Positions 23,965 through 32,042 of a DNA stretch of 64,000 nt are shown here, piece by piece. Under the pieces are notes generated by a model. That model ran no database searches, was not told the DNA's origin, and saw only the letters and a program-made list of their open reading frames with translations. Made by a program: the position numbers and the translations under genes. The stretch is from the NCBI GenBank assembly GCA_963754955.1, contig CAVWHY010000012.1, positions 1,634,839-1,698,838 on the forward strand, read 5' to 3'. This stretch comes from CAVQJU01 sp963754955. Its GTDB lineage: Bacteria > Acidobacteriota > Vicinamibacteria > Vicinamibacterales > CAVVIG01. The number at the start of each line of letters is the position of its first letter. Within the stretch, counting starts at the first letter, position 1.

Positions 23965-25812
23965 ATGAAACGTGTCGTGCCCACCGTCCGCATCTGGGTG
24001 GCCGTTGCAGCGCTGGCGATCGCGGCTGCCTTCCTGCTCTCCTACCGCAGCATCCGGCAGAACCAGGTCTCGATCGCGGCGATGGAACACACGCGACAGA
24101 CCCTCTCCGCCCTGATCGCGCTCGAGGGGGCGGTGGCGGACGTGATCTTTGCGTCAGGCGACGATGGGATCACGCGCGCCACGGCGGCCGCACGCGCGCG
24201 ACTCGACACGCTGTCGGCGCTGACAGTCGATAACCCGCGCCAGCAGGAGCGTCTGGTCCGCCTGGGTCATGAGATCGACACCGTGGCGACCACGCGCCGC
24301 GAGGGCATGCGAACCGGATTGGATCCGCGCCCGGAGGCCCTGGTCCCTCAGAGCCTTGCCCGAACGCTGCAGGAGTTTCGCCTCGAAGAGGTGCCGCTCC
24401 TGACCGCTCGCGTGCAGGCAAGCGACGTGGTGTCCCGCCGGTTGACGCGCATCCTGATTGCGGTGGGCATGGGCTCGGCCGTGTTGCTGGCGTGGGTCTT
24501 CGGCCTCGTCGTGCACGATGAACGCCATCGGCGTCAGGCCGAGGAGCTCCTGCGGCGCACCAATGAAGATCTCGATGCACGCGTCTCGACCCGAACGACG
24601 GAACTTTACAAGGCGCTCGGCAGGGAGCAATCCCTGCGGCGCAACGCGGAGGCCACCAGCCGTTTGAAAGATGAATTCCTGATGACGGTGTCCCATGAGC
24701 TGCGAACGCCGCTCAATGCGCTGCTCGGATGGGCGGACATGCTGCGGCTGGGCATCGTGTCGGAGGCACACCGGCAGCGGGCCGTGGACGTCATCTATCA
24801 GAATGCGAAGCTGCAGACGCAGCTGATCGGCGACCTGCTCGACACCTCACGAATCCTGACCGGTAAACTTCGAATCGAACCCGCCTTCGTCGATTTCGGC
24901 CGGATCGTGCAGGACGCGACCCAGGTCCTCGCGCCCGCCGCAGCCGCCAAGGGACTCGAGCTCACGGTCGACGTAGACGGCCACGGCTGCGTGGTCTTCG
25001 GCGACGCGGTCCGCCTGCAGCAGGTTGTCGGGAACCTGGTGTCCAATGCAGTGAAGTTCACCGAGCGAGGAACGGTGTCGGTGCGGCTGTCGCGAAGCGA
25101 CTCCGAGAACCGCCTGCAGCTCGTCGTGGCCGACACCGGCGCCGGGATCGATCGCACGTTTCTGCCGTTTGTCTTCGATCGATTCAGCCAGGAAAAAACC
25201 GGGACCGCCCGTCCGTACGGCGGCCTCGGGCTCGGACTGGCCATTGTGCGGCAGCTCGTCGAGTTGCACGGAGGCACTGTGCACGTGCACAGCGAGGGCG
25301 GAGGGCGGGGCGCCGCGTTTCGTGTGAGCCTTCCGATGGTGTCAAGTCACACGGACGCGATCGGACCGCAGGACCTGGTGGACATCGCGGAAGGCCGCAC
25401 GCGGCTGGCTGCGGCCCCCAGGATGCCGGCCCTTGATGGCGTGCGCGTGCTCGTCGTGGACGACGAGTCCAGCGCCCGCGAGATGGTCAGCGCGGTCCTC
25501 GAGCATTGCGGCGCGGTCGTCTCGGCAGCCGCATCCGCGGCTGACGCCAGGACGGCGCTGGTTGCCGGCGCGTGCGACGTCCTGCTCGTCGACCTGGCGA
25601 TGCCGGAGGAGGATGGGTATACCTTCATACGGCGGATGCGCACAGAGGGCCTGCGCCATCCGGTCGCGGCGTTGACGGCGCTGGCCCACGAGACGGAGCG
25701 CGTGCGCGCGCTCGAGTGCGGCTTCGACATCCACATCCAGAAGCCCGTCGCGCCGCACGTGCTGGCCCAGGCCGTTGCCGAACTTGTGAGCTCGCGCACC
25801 TACGCCCACTGA
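23965..25812 (+). CDS. Membrane CHASE3-type hybrid histidine kinase
   Basis: 615 aa. TM1 near residues 9-30 (VAVAALAIAAAFLLSY), a periplasmic helical domain resembling CHASE3 (QTLSALIALEGAVADVIF), TM2 near 165-185 (GMGSAVLLAWVFGLVV), a coiled coil, the HisKA box DEFLMTVSHELRTPLNAL, an HATPase domain (VVGNLVSNAVKFTERG and ADTGAGIDR) and a C-terminal REC domain with Asp in DVLLVDLAMPEEDG. The hybrid form implies phosphotransfer to an unlinked Hpt or regulator. Intact and transcribed away from the CheB-CheR gene. Confidence 0.93.
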   Translation: MKRVVPTVRIWVAVAALAIAAAFLLSYRSIRQNQVSIAAMEHTRQTLSALIALEGAVADVIFASGDDGITRATAAARARLDTLSALTVDNPRQQERLVRLGHEIDTVATTRREGMRTGLDPRPEALVPQSLARTLQEFRLEEVPLLTARVQASDVVSRRLTRILIAVGMGSAVLLAWVFGLVVHDERHRRQAEELLRRTNEDLDARVSTRTTELYKALGREQSLRRNAEATSRLKDEFLMTVSHELRTPLNALLGWADMLRLGIVSEAHRQRAVDVIYQNAKLQTQLIGDLLDTSRILTGKLRIEPAFVDFGRIVQDATQVLAPAAAAKGLELTVDVDGHGCVVFGDAVRLQQVVGNLVSNAVKFTERGTVSVRLSRSDSENRLQLVVADTGAGIDRTFLPFVFDRFSQEKTGTARPYGGLGLGLAIVRQLVELHGGTVHVHSEGGGRGAAFRVSLPMVSSHTDAIGPQDLVDIAEGRTRLAAAPRMPALDGVRVLVVDDESSAREMVSAVLEHCGAVVSAAASAADARTALVAGACDVLLVDLAMPEEDGYTFIRRMRTEGLRHPVAALTALAHETERVRALECGFDIHIQKPVAPHVLAQAVAELVSSRTYAH

Positions 25813-25841
25813 CTGGGCCGCTCGGCATCCGCGGGTTCACG

Positions 25842-25952
25842 TTATTTGCGAGGAGCCGTCTCCGCGCCAACGCGCACAACAGCCGCCGCGACGAGCGCGC
25901 CAAGCAGCACGAAGGGCGCCGCCAGCAAGCCGAGCATGATCAGTGCCTGCAT
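25842..25952 (-). CDS. Small hydrophobic membrane protein
   Basis: 36 aa from ATG 25952, with a plausible SD (TAGGAA) upstream. It is essentially one membrane helix (LIMLGLLAAPFVLLGALVAA) with a short basic tail ending APRK. Compact single-helix proteins of this kind are often missed and their role is unknown. A longer frame to 26033 has a polar atypical start. It is convergent with the hybrid kinase gene and separated from it by 29 bp. Confidence 0.45.
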   Translation of the reverse strand: MQALIMLGLLAAPFVLLGALVAAAVVRVGAETAPRK

Positions 25953-26049
25953 GGGATTCCTACTAATATCGACGCACGACGGGCTCCGTCGGTTGGAGCT
26001 GGACGTTGCCTTCCCATGCCTGGGCTTTGCCATCTAACGTCCCGTGGCC

Positions 26050-26587
26050 TTACGCCGTCTGAAATCGACCGGCCATCGCGTCGACGCCGCCCTGCGGTGT
26101 CGCCAGGGACGCGAGGCCCTGGCGGTTCCTCCGGGCTGCAGCCGTATCCAGGCCCATTCGCCTGTCGCGCTTCCACCATGCCGGCCGCGGCTTCGCCGTC
26201 GTGATTGAAGCTCCATTGCAGCCGCGCGGGGCCGAGCGGCAGGTCGTCTCCCTTCTGGCCGTACATACCCGTCATCCACGTGTGCCACGTCTTGCCGTAG
26301 CTGTTGATCTTGCTTTTCAGCGCTTCCCTTTCGGCGACGTCCGGCACGCCAGGCAATCGGAGTTGGCCTGACAGGATTTCGAAGTTGTGTGGGTGCCAGT
26401 ACGCTTTCTCATCCGCCGGAAGGGTGTCGTAGAGGTGGGCCGAGATGATGTATTCGACACCCGTCAGCCGCGACGCTGCGGCATTGCCGTCGAAGAGGGC
26501 GCACTGCGCGAAGTCTTCGTTCACCTGGTTGCAGTAGTGATGGGCCTCCATCTGCATCGTCGGGTCGTCTTTGGCCGTATCGATCAC
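26050..26587 (-). CDS. DUF1264 (oil-body-associated-like) protein, frameshifted, short N-terminus
   Basis: From GTG 26587 the core reads EAHHYCNQVNEDFAQCALFD, AASRLTGVEYIISAHLYDTL, YWHPHNFEILSGQL, SYGKTWHTWMTG and DDLPLGPARLQWSFNHDGEA. This is the DUF1264 family, named for plant oil-body-associated proteins, with unknown bacterial function. Near 26172 the frame changes and the gene ends RMGLDTAAARRNRQG ... VDAMAGRFQTA at 26050. The N-terminal segment before the conserved EAHHYC region looks short, so the start of the gene may be truncated. Divergent from the NAD(P)-binding gene at 26657. Confidence 0.78.
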
Positions 26588-26656
26588 CTCGCGGAGGCGT
26601 CAACAAGCAGGAGACCAGGTCGCGCCTGCGCTATTCTGGTTTCAGAGGAAGGTGAC

Positions 26657-27310
26657 ATGGCAAAGCCGACGATCGGATTCATTGGTGCCGGACATATCGG
26701 AAGTCAGGTCGCGAGACTGGCCGTGTCGTGCGGGTATCCGGTCGTGATTGGCAATTCGCGCGGACCTGACACCCTGGCGGCGCTCGTCGGCGAACTGGGA
26801 CCTGGTGCGCGCGCTGCGACGGCCGTGGATGCCGCTGCCGCCGGCGACATCGTCGTGGTCAGCATCCCTCTCAAGAACTACCGCGCCGTGCCCGTGTCAC
26901 CGCTCGCGGGCAAGATCGTGATCGACACCAGTAACTACTATCCTGACCGCGACGGGCACATTCCCGAGCTCGACAACGAGTCCACGACGACCGCGGAGCT
27001 GCTGCAGGCGCATCTCCCGACCTCCAAGGTAGTGAAGGCGTTCAACCATATCTACGCGGCGCAGCTGACCACCGACGGGCAGCCGGCGGGATCGAAGAAC
27101 CGCCGCGCGCTCGTGATCGCCGGCGACGATGCGTCCGCGAAGGCAGTCGTGACACGCCTGCTCGACGAGTTCGGTTTCGACACGGTGGATGCGGGCCCGT
27201 TGAAGGAAGGCTGGCGCATCCAGCGCGATACGCCGGGCTACGGTCCACGCCGCACGGCGGAGGAATTGCGCAAGGATCTGGCGGCCGCCAAACGCTACGC
27301 CGACCACTGA
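26657..27310 (+). CDS. NADPH-dependent F420-reductase-like NAD(P)-binding protein
   Basis: 217 aa from ATG 26657 with AGGAAGGTG upstream. The Rossmann motif is GFIGAGHIGSQVARLA, followed by IGNSRGPDTL (the Arg suggests NADP preference), DIVVVSIPLKNY, IDTSNYYPDRDG and VKAFNHIYAAQL. This combination defines the F420-dependent NADP reductase-like family, which in organisms without F420 acts on other substrates. The C-terminus has PLKEGWRIQRDTPGYGPR. Probably the first gene of a three-gene run with CPBP and SDR genes. Confidence 0.85.
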   Translation: MAKPTIGFIGAGHIGSQVARLAVSCGYPVVIGNSRGPDTLAALVGELGPGARAATAVDAAAAGDIVVVSIPLKNYRAVPVSPLAGKIVIDTSNYYPDRDGHIPELDNESTTTAELLQAHLPTSKVVKAFNHIYAAQLTTDGQPAGSKNRRALVIAGDDASAKAVVTRLLDEFGFDTVDAGPLKEGWRIQRDTPGYGPRRTAEELRKDLAAAKRYADH

Positions 27311-27341
27311 ACATGCGTGACAGTCCCGCCAGTCGGCGCAG

Positions 27342-27998
27342 ATGAGTACCGCCAGACTCATTCTGATCGTCGTTCCACTCGTCCTGATCCCGACGATGGC
27401 AGCCGCGTTTCCCGCCTGCGTGTCGCGGTGGGGATTCAGGCGCGGATACTTCGCCGCGTTCTGTATCTATTGGTTCGTCTGGTGTCTGGCCATCCCGTGG
27501 TCGGCGTTCGGTAGAGAGATCTTCGGCTTGTTCAGAGCGACACCACGGCCTTTCGGAAGCCCGGCCGCCCTCGGGATGCTGGCGCTGGCGGCGCCGCTGT
27601 GCCTCGGCTTCGGCTATGCCTTTCCGAAGGCGATTCGACAGGCGGATGCCGCTGTCGTGCTCCTCTCGGCGGGCATCGCGGCCGTCAATGCGCCGCTTGA
27701 AGAGCTGCTCTGGCGCGGCGCGTATCTCGGAGTCTTTCCCGACGACTGGCTGCTCGGTTACGTCTACCCGTCGATCGGATTCGCCCTCTGGCACCTGGCA
27801 CCTCTGCGCGTCGCGCCCAATCGAGCGCCTGGGGGGAACTGGTCCTTCGTCCTCGTCTCGGGACTGGTCGGCTGCCTGTGGGGTTGGGTGGCCAGGACGA
27901 GCGGGTCAATTCTGTGGACCACGGCTGCGCACGTCCTGTTCGACTTTTCAGGTCTCGGCGCGAGCATCTACGTGCGCCGGCCGCGGGGTGGAGCGTGA
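27342..27998 (+). CDS. CPBP-family intramembrane metalloprotease
   Basis: 218 aa with about six membrane helices. The active-site motifs of the CAAX protease/bacteriocin-processing (CPBP, ABI) family are present: EELLWRG (Glu-Glu-x-x-x-Arg, about residue 115), FALWHLAP (FxxxH) and TTAAHVLFDFSG (second His, Asn replaced by Asp). Members cleave within membranes or act as protease-dead scaffolds. Thirty bases downstream of the F420-like gene and overlapping the SDR start (GTGA). Confidence 0.84.
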   Translation: MSTARLILIVVPLVLIPTMAAAFPACVSRWGFRRGYFAAFCIYWFVWCLAIPWSAFGREIFGLFRATPRPFGSPAALGMLALAAPLCLGFGYAFPKAIRQADAAVVLLSAGIAAVNAPLEELLWRGAYLGVFPDDWLLGYVYPSIGFALWHLAPLRVAPNRAPGGNWSFVLVSGLVGCLWGWVARTSGSILWTTAAHVLFDFSGLGASIYVRRPRGGA

Positions 27999-28708
27999 CG
28001 AACGGGGGAGAACGGGTCGCGCTCGTCACGGGCGCGAATCGTGGGCTGGGCTTCGAGACCGCTCGCCAGCTGCTCGCGAAAGGCCTTGTCGTCGTGCTGG
28101 CCGGCCGGGACGCCGCGGCGCTCGAACGCGCACGCCGAACCCTGGGAGAAGAAGAGCAGCGCCGCGCGATCGCCCTGCAGATGGACATCACGCGTGCCGA
28201 GACGATCGCCGCTGCGCAGCGCACCGTCATCGAGCAAGTCGGTTCCGTCGACGTCCTCGTCAACAACGCGGCAGTGCTGCTCGGCGAGACCGACGGCGTG
28301 CTCTCCATTCCGGCAGACGACTACAGGCAGACCTTCGAAACGAATCTGTTCGGCGCGATTGAAGTCTGCCGCGCGTTCGTGCCGGAGATGGCGCGCGCCG
28401 GCTACGGCCGCGTCGTCAACGTGTCCTCGGGCGCCGGACAGCTCGCCACGATGTCCTCGTATGCGCCCGCCTATTCGATGTCGAAGGCCGCCCTCAACGC
28501 GTTCACGCGGATTCTGGCGGCCACCTATCGCAGCAGCGGAGTCCTCGCCAACGTGGTCGATCCCGGCTGGGTGCGCACGGACATGGGCGGCCGGTCGGCG
28601 CCGCGGTCGCCGCAGCAGGGCGCGGACACGATCGTGTGGCTGGCGACGCTGCCGGACGGCGGGCCGACGGGGAAATTCTTCCACGACCGCCGCGCGATCG
28701 AGTGGTAG
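27995..28708 (+). CDS. Short-chain dehydrogenase/reductase (carbonyl reductase-like)
   Basis: 237 aa. The GTG at 27995 overlaps the CPBP stop (GTGA), which fixes the start. NAD(P) motif TGANRGLGFETARQL, then DVLVNNAAVL (NNAG-like), the catalytic Ser in VVNVSSGAGQLA and the catalytic YxxxK in YSMSKAALNAF, followed by VVDPGWVRTDMGG. Cytoplasmic. The GANRGLG form and the conserved DPGWVRTDMGG favour carbonyl-reductase or Rossmann short-chain enzymes that reduce ketones or quinones. Substrate unknown. Confidence 0.9.
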   Translation: MTNGGERVALVTGANRGLGFETARQLLAKGLVVVLAGRDAAALERARRTLGEEEQRRAIALQMDITRAETIAAAQRTVIEQVGSVDVLVNNAAVLLGETDGVLSIPADDYRQTFETNLFGAIEVCRAFVPEMARAGYGRVVNVSSGAGQLATMSSYAPAYSMSKAALNAFTRILAATYRSSGVLANVVDPGWVRTDMGGRSAPRSPQQGADTIVWLATLPDGGPTGKFFHDRRAIEW

Positions 28709-28734
28709 GCGCCGCTGGCTGAATTGCGGGCGCG

Positions 28735-29901
28735 TCAGTTCGGCGGGGACGCCGGACGATCCTGAAACGGCCGTGCGTCGAGGGGGATATCGATCGTGAA
28801 GGTGGTGCCGCGATCGGGCACACTGTCCACGTCGATGCTGCCGCCATGCGCTTCGGCGACGGCGCGAACCTGCGCGAGGCCCAGTCCCCACCCGCTCTTG
28901 CCGCTCGTTTCTGCGCCGCTCAACCGTTGAAATGCGCGGAAGAGCGTCTCCCGCTGTTCCGCTGGGATGACCGGGCCATGGTTGTGCACCGTCACGAACC
29001 CCCGGCCGTGCGTCTCTCCTACGGTCACCGTGATGGGACGTTCGCGCGCGCCATACTTCAGGGCGTTGCTTGTGAGGTTCTCCACTGCCCGTCCAAGAGC
29101 ATCCGGCGCAACGTGTCCGCGCACCGGGTGAGGGGCCACCAGCACGAGGCGGTCGCCTGCCTCCGCATGAAAGTGGTCGAGACTCCGGCGAACGACTTCC
29201 ACGAGATCGCACGGAGTGATTTCAAGCGTGAGGCGGGCACCGGTCTGTACCCGCATGGCATCCAGCAGATCGCGGACCATTCGATCCGCGCGACCGATGT
29301 TGTCGATGATGCGAGCCGCCCAGCCGGCCACGCCAGCCGCGTGCGGGTCGCGGGCGATGAGCGCCGCACTCGTGTGCGCGGCCCCGAGGGGATTGCGAAG
29401 ATCGTGCGCCACGGTGGCAAAGAACTCATCTCGAAAGCTGGACTGCACAAGGGCGTACCCGGTGCAGGCCTCCATGATCATCTGATCGAGTGACGCATTG
29501 AGCGTGTTGCGCTCGTCAGCTGAGAGCTCGCTGTCCTCCTCGAGCACTTCGACGAGCACCTGCCGCAGGATCTTGTATTCCGCGATGAGGTCCTCGAGCC
29601 GGAAGTGGGTCAGCCGAACGCGCTCGCCGCCGTGCTCCTGACCGGCCGTGCTGCCCTCGGTGGCGGTCCTCCTGGGATGTTCAGGAGACAGCGCCTGGGC
29701 GAGCTGATCGAGAACGGCCGGCAATGTATTGATGAGGATCAACGACGGCTCGCGACCCGCAGCTGCGACAGTCTTCCGCAGGCGTTCTTCCCACAGCGTG
29801 AGAACGCGCTCCTTGTTCGCCAGCAGCCGGTCTGCGGCATTGGGGCCCTGTGCCGGCCAGCTGGTACTGCTCGCGTCGGCTCGGACATGGCCCTTCGTCA
29901 T
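28735..29901 (-). CDS. Soluble sensor histidine kinase with RsbRD-type N-terminus
   Basis: 388 aa, no membrane helix. N-terminal residues 25-160 (NKERVLTLWEERLRKTVAAA through DLIAEYKILRQVLVEVLEED) look like the helical RsbRD sensory domain. HisKA box DEFFATVAHDLRNPLGAAHT at about 158-178, then HATPase with N-box AVENLTSNALKYG and G2-box KSGWGLGLAQVRAVAEAHGG. It should sense a cytoplasmic signal and phosphorylate an unlinked regulator. Convergent with the SDR gene. No response regulator adjoins it. Confidence 0.9.
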   Translation of the reverse strand: MTKGHVRADASSTSWPAQGPNAADRLLANKERVLTLWEERLRKTVAAAGREPSLILINTLPAVLDQLAQALSPEHPRRTATEGSTAGQEHGGERVRLTHFRLEDLIAEYKILRQVLVEVLEEDSELSADERNTLNASLDQMIMEACTGYALVQSSFRDEFFATVAHDLRNPLGAAHTSAALIARDPHAAGVAGWAARIIDNIGRADRMVRDLLDAMRVQTGARLTLEITPCDLVEVVRRSLDHFHAEAGDRLVLVAPHPVRGHVAPDALGRAVENLTSNALKYGARERPITVTVGETHGRGFVTVHNHGPVIPAEQRETLFRAFQRLSGAETSGKSGWGLGLAQVRAVAEAHGGSIDVDSVPDRGTTFTIDIPLDARPFQDRPASPPN

Positions 29902-30184
29902 CGCTCGGTCCGATCATACGCATGCGACGTCCCGGATGGCCAGCCGGCGGTGGCCGTTTTGCAGAGCTCGGCCCTCGCGACCTTGACACGGACTCGGCCC
30001 GTTCATTTCCAGGTGCATTGTCAACGGTCATGGCGGACGAATATGGGTGGAGAACAGGATTGGCCGGCGGCAGCACCTTCTGTTTCGCGCTGCCGGTCGG
30101 CGTGCGTGCTGGCGGCAGGGACGGGAACGGAAAATAAAAGAGGCGGTGAAGTGTTCGAACAACTCGCCTGGCTCCTGAATGTGG
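29902..30184. other. Intergenic stretch with a possible kinase C-terminal relic
   Basis: No complete gene is seen. On the plus strand a frame near 30030-30137 encodes GGSTFCFALPVG before a stop, which resembles the last strand of a histidine-kinase HATPase domain, so a relic of a deleted sensor gene is possible. The rest looks like noncoding DNA, including the promoter region of the kinase at 29901. Confidence 0.3.
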
Positions 30185-31192
30185 TCAGAACGCGGTGACT
30201 CGTTCGACGAGCCAGAAGCTCGCGAGGCCGCCGATGGCATACGGCACGACGCGCCAGAGCCACGCGGTTTGCGGCAATCGAAGCCGTTGCGCCGCGCGCC
30301 AGCCAACGGCGACGACTGTCAGCGCGGCTCCGACGAACAGCAACTGGCCAATCTCGACGCCGACATTGAAGAACAGCAAGGCAACGGGGATCGACGACTG
30401 CGGCAGGCCGACCTCCGCGAGCGCGCCGGCGAAACCGAATCCGTGCATCAGCCCGAACATGAAAGACACGACCCACGGCCAGCGCGCCGTGATACCAGGC
30501 CGGCCCCGGTGGACCTGGACGATCTCGCGCGCGACGAAGAGAATGCTCAGCGCGATGCACGCCTCGACCGGCGGCTGCGGGACGTGGACCCAGCCGAGGG
30601 CTGCCGCCGACAGCGTCAGGCTGTGCGTGGCGGTAAACGCCGACATCGTGGCGACGATGCGGCGCCAGCCACCGACGAGGATCAGCATCCCGAGGACGTA
30701 CAGCAGGTGGTCGAACCCCGTCAGGATGTGCTCGATGCCGAGAACGGTGTACGTCGTGATCACCTCCAGTGAGCCAGGGCTGGGCTTCGCGACGAACCGC
30801 GGGCTCACGGGCAGGATGCGTTCGAGCTGGACGCTGCCGTCCGGTCGCACGAGCCGTGCCAGCACGTCGATCCGGGTTTCCGACAACTGCGAGAAGAGAA
30901 CGGCCTTCCCGTCGAGCCCGTCCGGCACGCGGATGCGCCAGCGCTGCACCGTCACACCGCGCGAGAAGGTACTGCGCATCTCGGTGAGCGCCTCGGTCCC
31001 GTCGGGGAACTGCGGCTTCACCTTGAGCGTGATGGCTTCGTCGATCGCCGGCACCTTCCAGAGAACATCGTAGGTGTCCTGGTCCAGCTGCGTGAGCTGC
31101 AGGTAGGCTGGTTTGAACTCGTCCGCGCGACCTGGAACTGTCGCCGTGAGGAGCAGCGCCGCGACGACCAGCGGGAGAGAGACAGTTCTCAT
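30185..31192 (-). CDS. HupE/UreJ-family membrane protein
   Basis: 335 aa. Signal peptide (LPLVVAALLLTATVPGRA), a periplasmic beta domain of about 150 residues (YLQLTQLDQDTYDVLWKVP), then six helices with the HupE/UreJ signature HILTGFDHLLYVLGMLIL, TATHSLTLSAAAL and MFGLMHGFGFAGAL. His and Asp in the helices fit metal (nickel or copper) handling, though the family with a periplasmic extension is uncharacterised. The start overlaps the PpiC stop by ATGA. It is the last gene of a three-gene operon with PpiC and DUF3604. Confidence 0.85.
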   Translation of the reverse strand: MRTVSLPLVVAALLLTATVPGRADEFKPAYLQLTQLDQDTYDVLWKVPAIDEAITLKVKPQFPDGTEALTEMRSTFSRGVTVQRWRIRVPDGLDGKAVLFSQLSETRIDVLARLVRPDGSVQLERILPVSPRFVAKPSPGSLEVITTYTVLGIEHILTGFDHLLYVLGMLILVGGWRRIVATMSAFTATHSLTLSAAALGWVHVPQPPVEACIALSILFVAREIVQVHRGRPGITARWPWVVSFMFGLMHGFGFAGALAEVGLPQSSIPVALLFFNVGVEIGQLLFVGAALTVVAVGWRAAQRLRLPQTAWLWRVVPYAIGGLASFWLVERVTAF

Positions 31193-32034
31193 CGCCGGTC
31201 CGTCGCCAGCTTCGCCGCGATGCTGACCTGATATTTGCCGCGCATCTTCGTGTAGGTGTCGTTGCGCGCGCGCTGGCGGCGCTCGTTTTCCCATTCGCGC
31301 ACGACCTGGTCGCGGACCGCCGTGAGTTGCGGCGTCATCGCGGGGGTGCGATCCGAGACACGCACGTAGTGCGTCCCGAAGCTCGAGGCGATCGGCCCCA
31401 CCCAGTCGCCGAGCGGCACTCTCTCGAGAGCAGCCGCAAACGCTGCGCCAAAGTCGCGCGCCACCAGGTCGGCAGGAGTCAGAGTCATGCGATACGGCAG
31501 CAATGTCGGCCTGCCAAGCTTCGCGGGGTCAGCACCGCTTCGAAGCCCCTCGCGCGTGGCCGCCACGGCGTGCACCACCGCTGGACCGGACGCGGGTTGT
31601 CCGAGAAATACCTGCTCGAAAGTCAGGATGGCGGGCTGCACGAAGCGCGCCGGGTTCGCCGCGAGGTACGCGGACAGATCCGTGTCGGTCGGCGCTCCCG
31701 TCGAGGCGTCCTCCTCCGCGATCAGCTCAATCTTCTGGCGCACTCGACGCTTCACGACGATGTCGTCACGTTCGAGCCCGAGTTTCACGCCTTCCCTGTA
31801 CAGGATCTCATCGCGTACGTACGACTCCATCAAGTGGTTCAATTCGGTGGTGGACGGTTCGCGACCTCTCGCGGCCACATGCTGCGCCACGAGGTCGTCT
31901 ACCACCCCCTGAGTGATGACGATGCGGCGCTCGCCGGCCTCACCGGGCGACCTCCATCCATAGGCGCCGAAGAGCGCGATGCCGATCAGCAGGAAGTGCA
32001 GCAGCGGCTCGCCGATAAGCTTTCGAGTGTGCAT
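31189..32034 (-). CDS. Membrane-anchored PpiC-type peptidyl-prolyl isomerase
   Basis: 281 aa from ATG 32034. One N-terminal anchor helix (GEPLLHFLLIGIALFGAYGW), a SurA/PrsA-like helical region (ELNHLMESYVRDEILYREG) and a parvulin-like C-terminal domain (FVQPAILTFEQVFLGQPASG to WVGPIASSFGTHYVRV). The tail is basic. It likely folds a partner protein in the periplasm, most simply the DUF3604 lipoprotein encoded nine bases upstream or HupE encoded downstream with an ATGA overlap. Confidence 0.85.
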   Translation of the reverse strand: MHTRKLIGEPLLHFLLIGIALFGAYGWRSPGEAGERRIVITQGVVDDLVAQHVAARGREPSTTELNHLMESYVRDEILYREGVKLGLERDDIVVKRRVRQKIELIAEEDASTGAPTDTDLSAYLAANPARFVQPAILTFEQVFLGQPASGPAVVHAVAATREGLRSGADPAKLGRPTLLPYRMTLTPADLVARDFGAAFAAALERVPLGDWVGPIASSFGTHYVRVSDRTPAMTPQLTAVRDQVVREWENERRQRARNDTYTKMRGKYQVSIAAKLATDRR

Positions 32035-32042
32035 ACGCGCCC

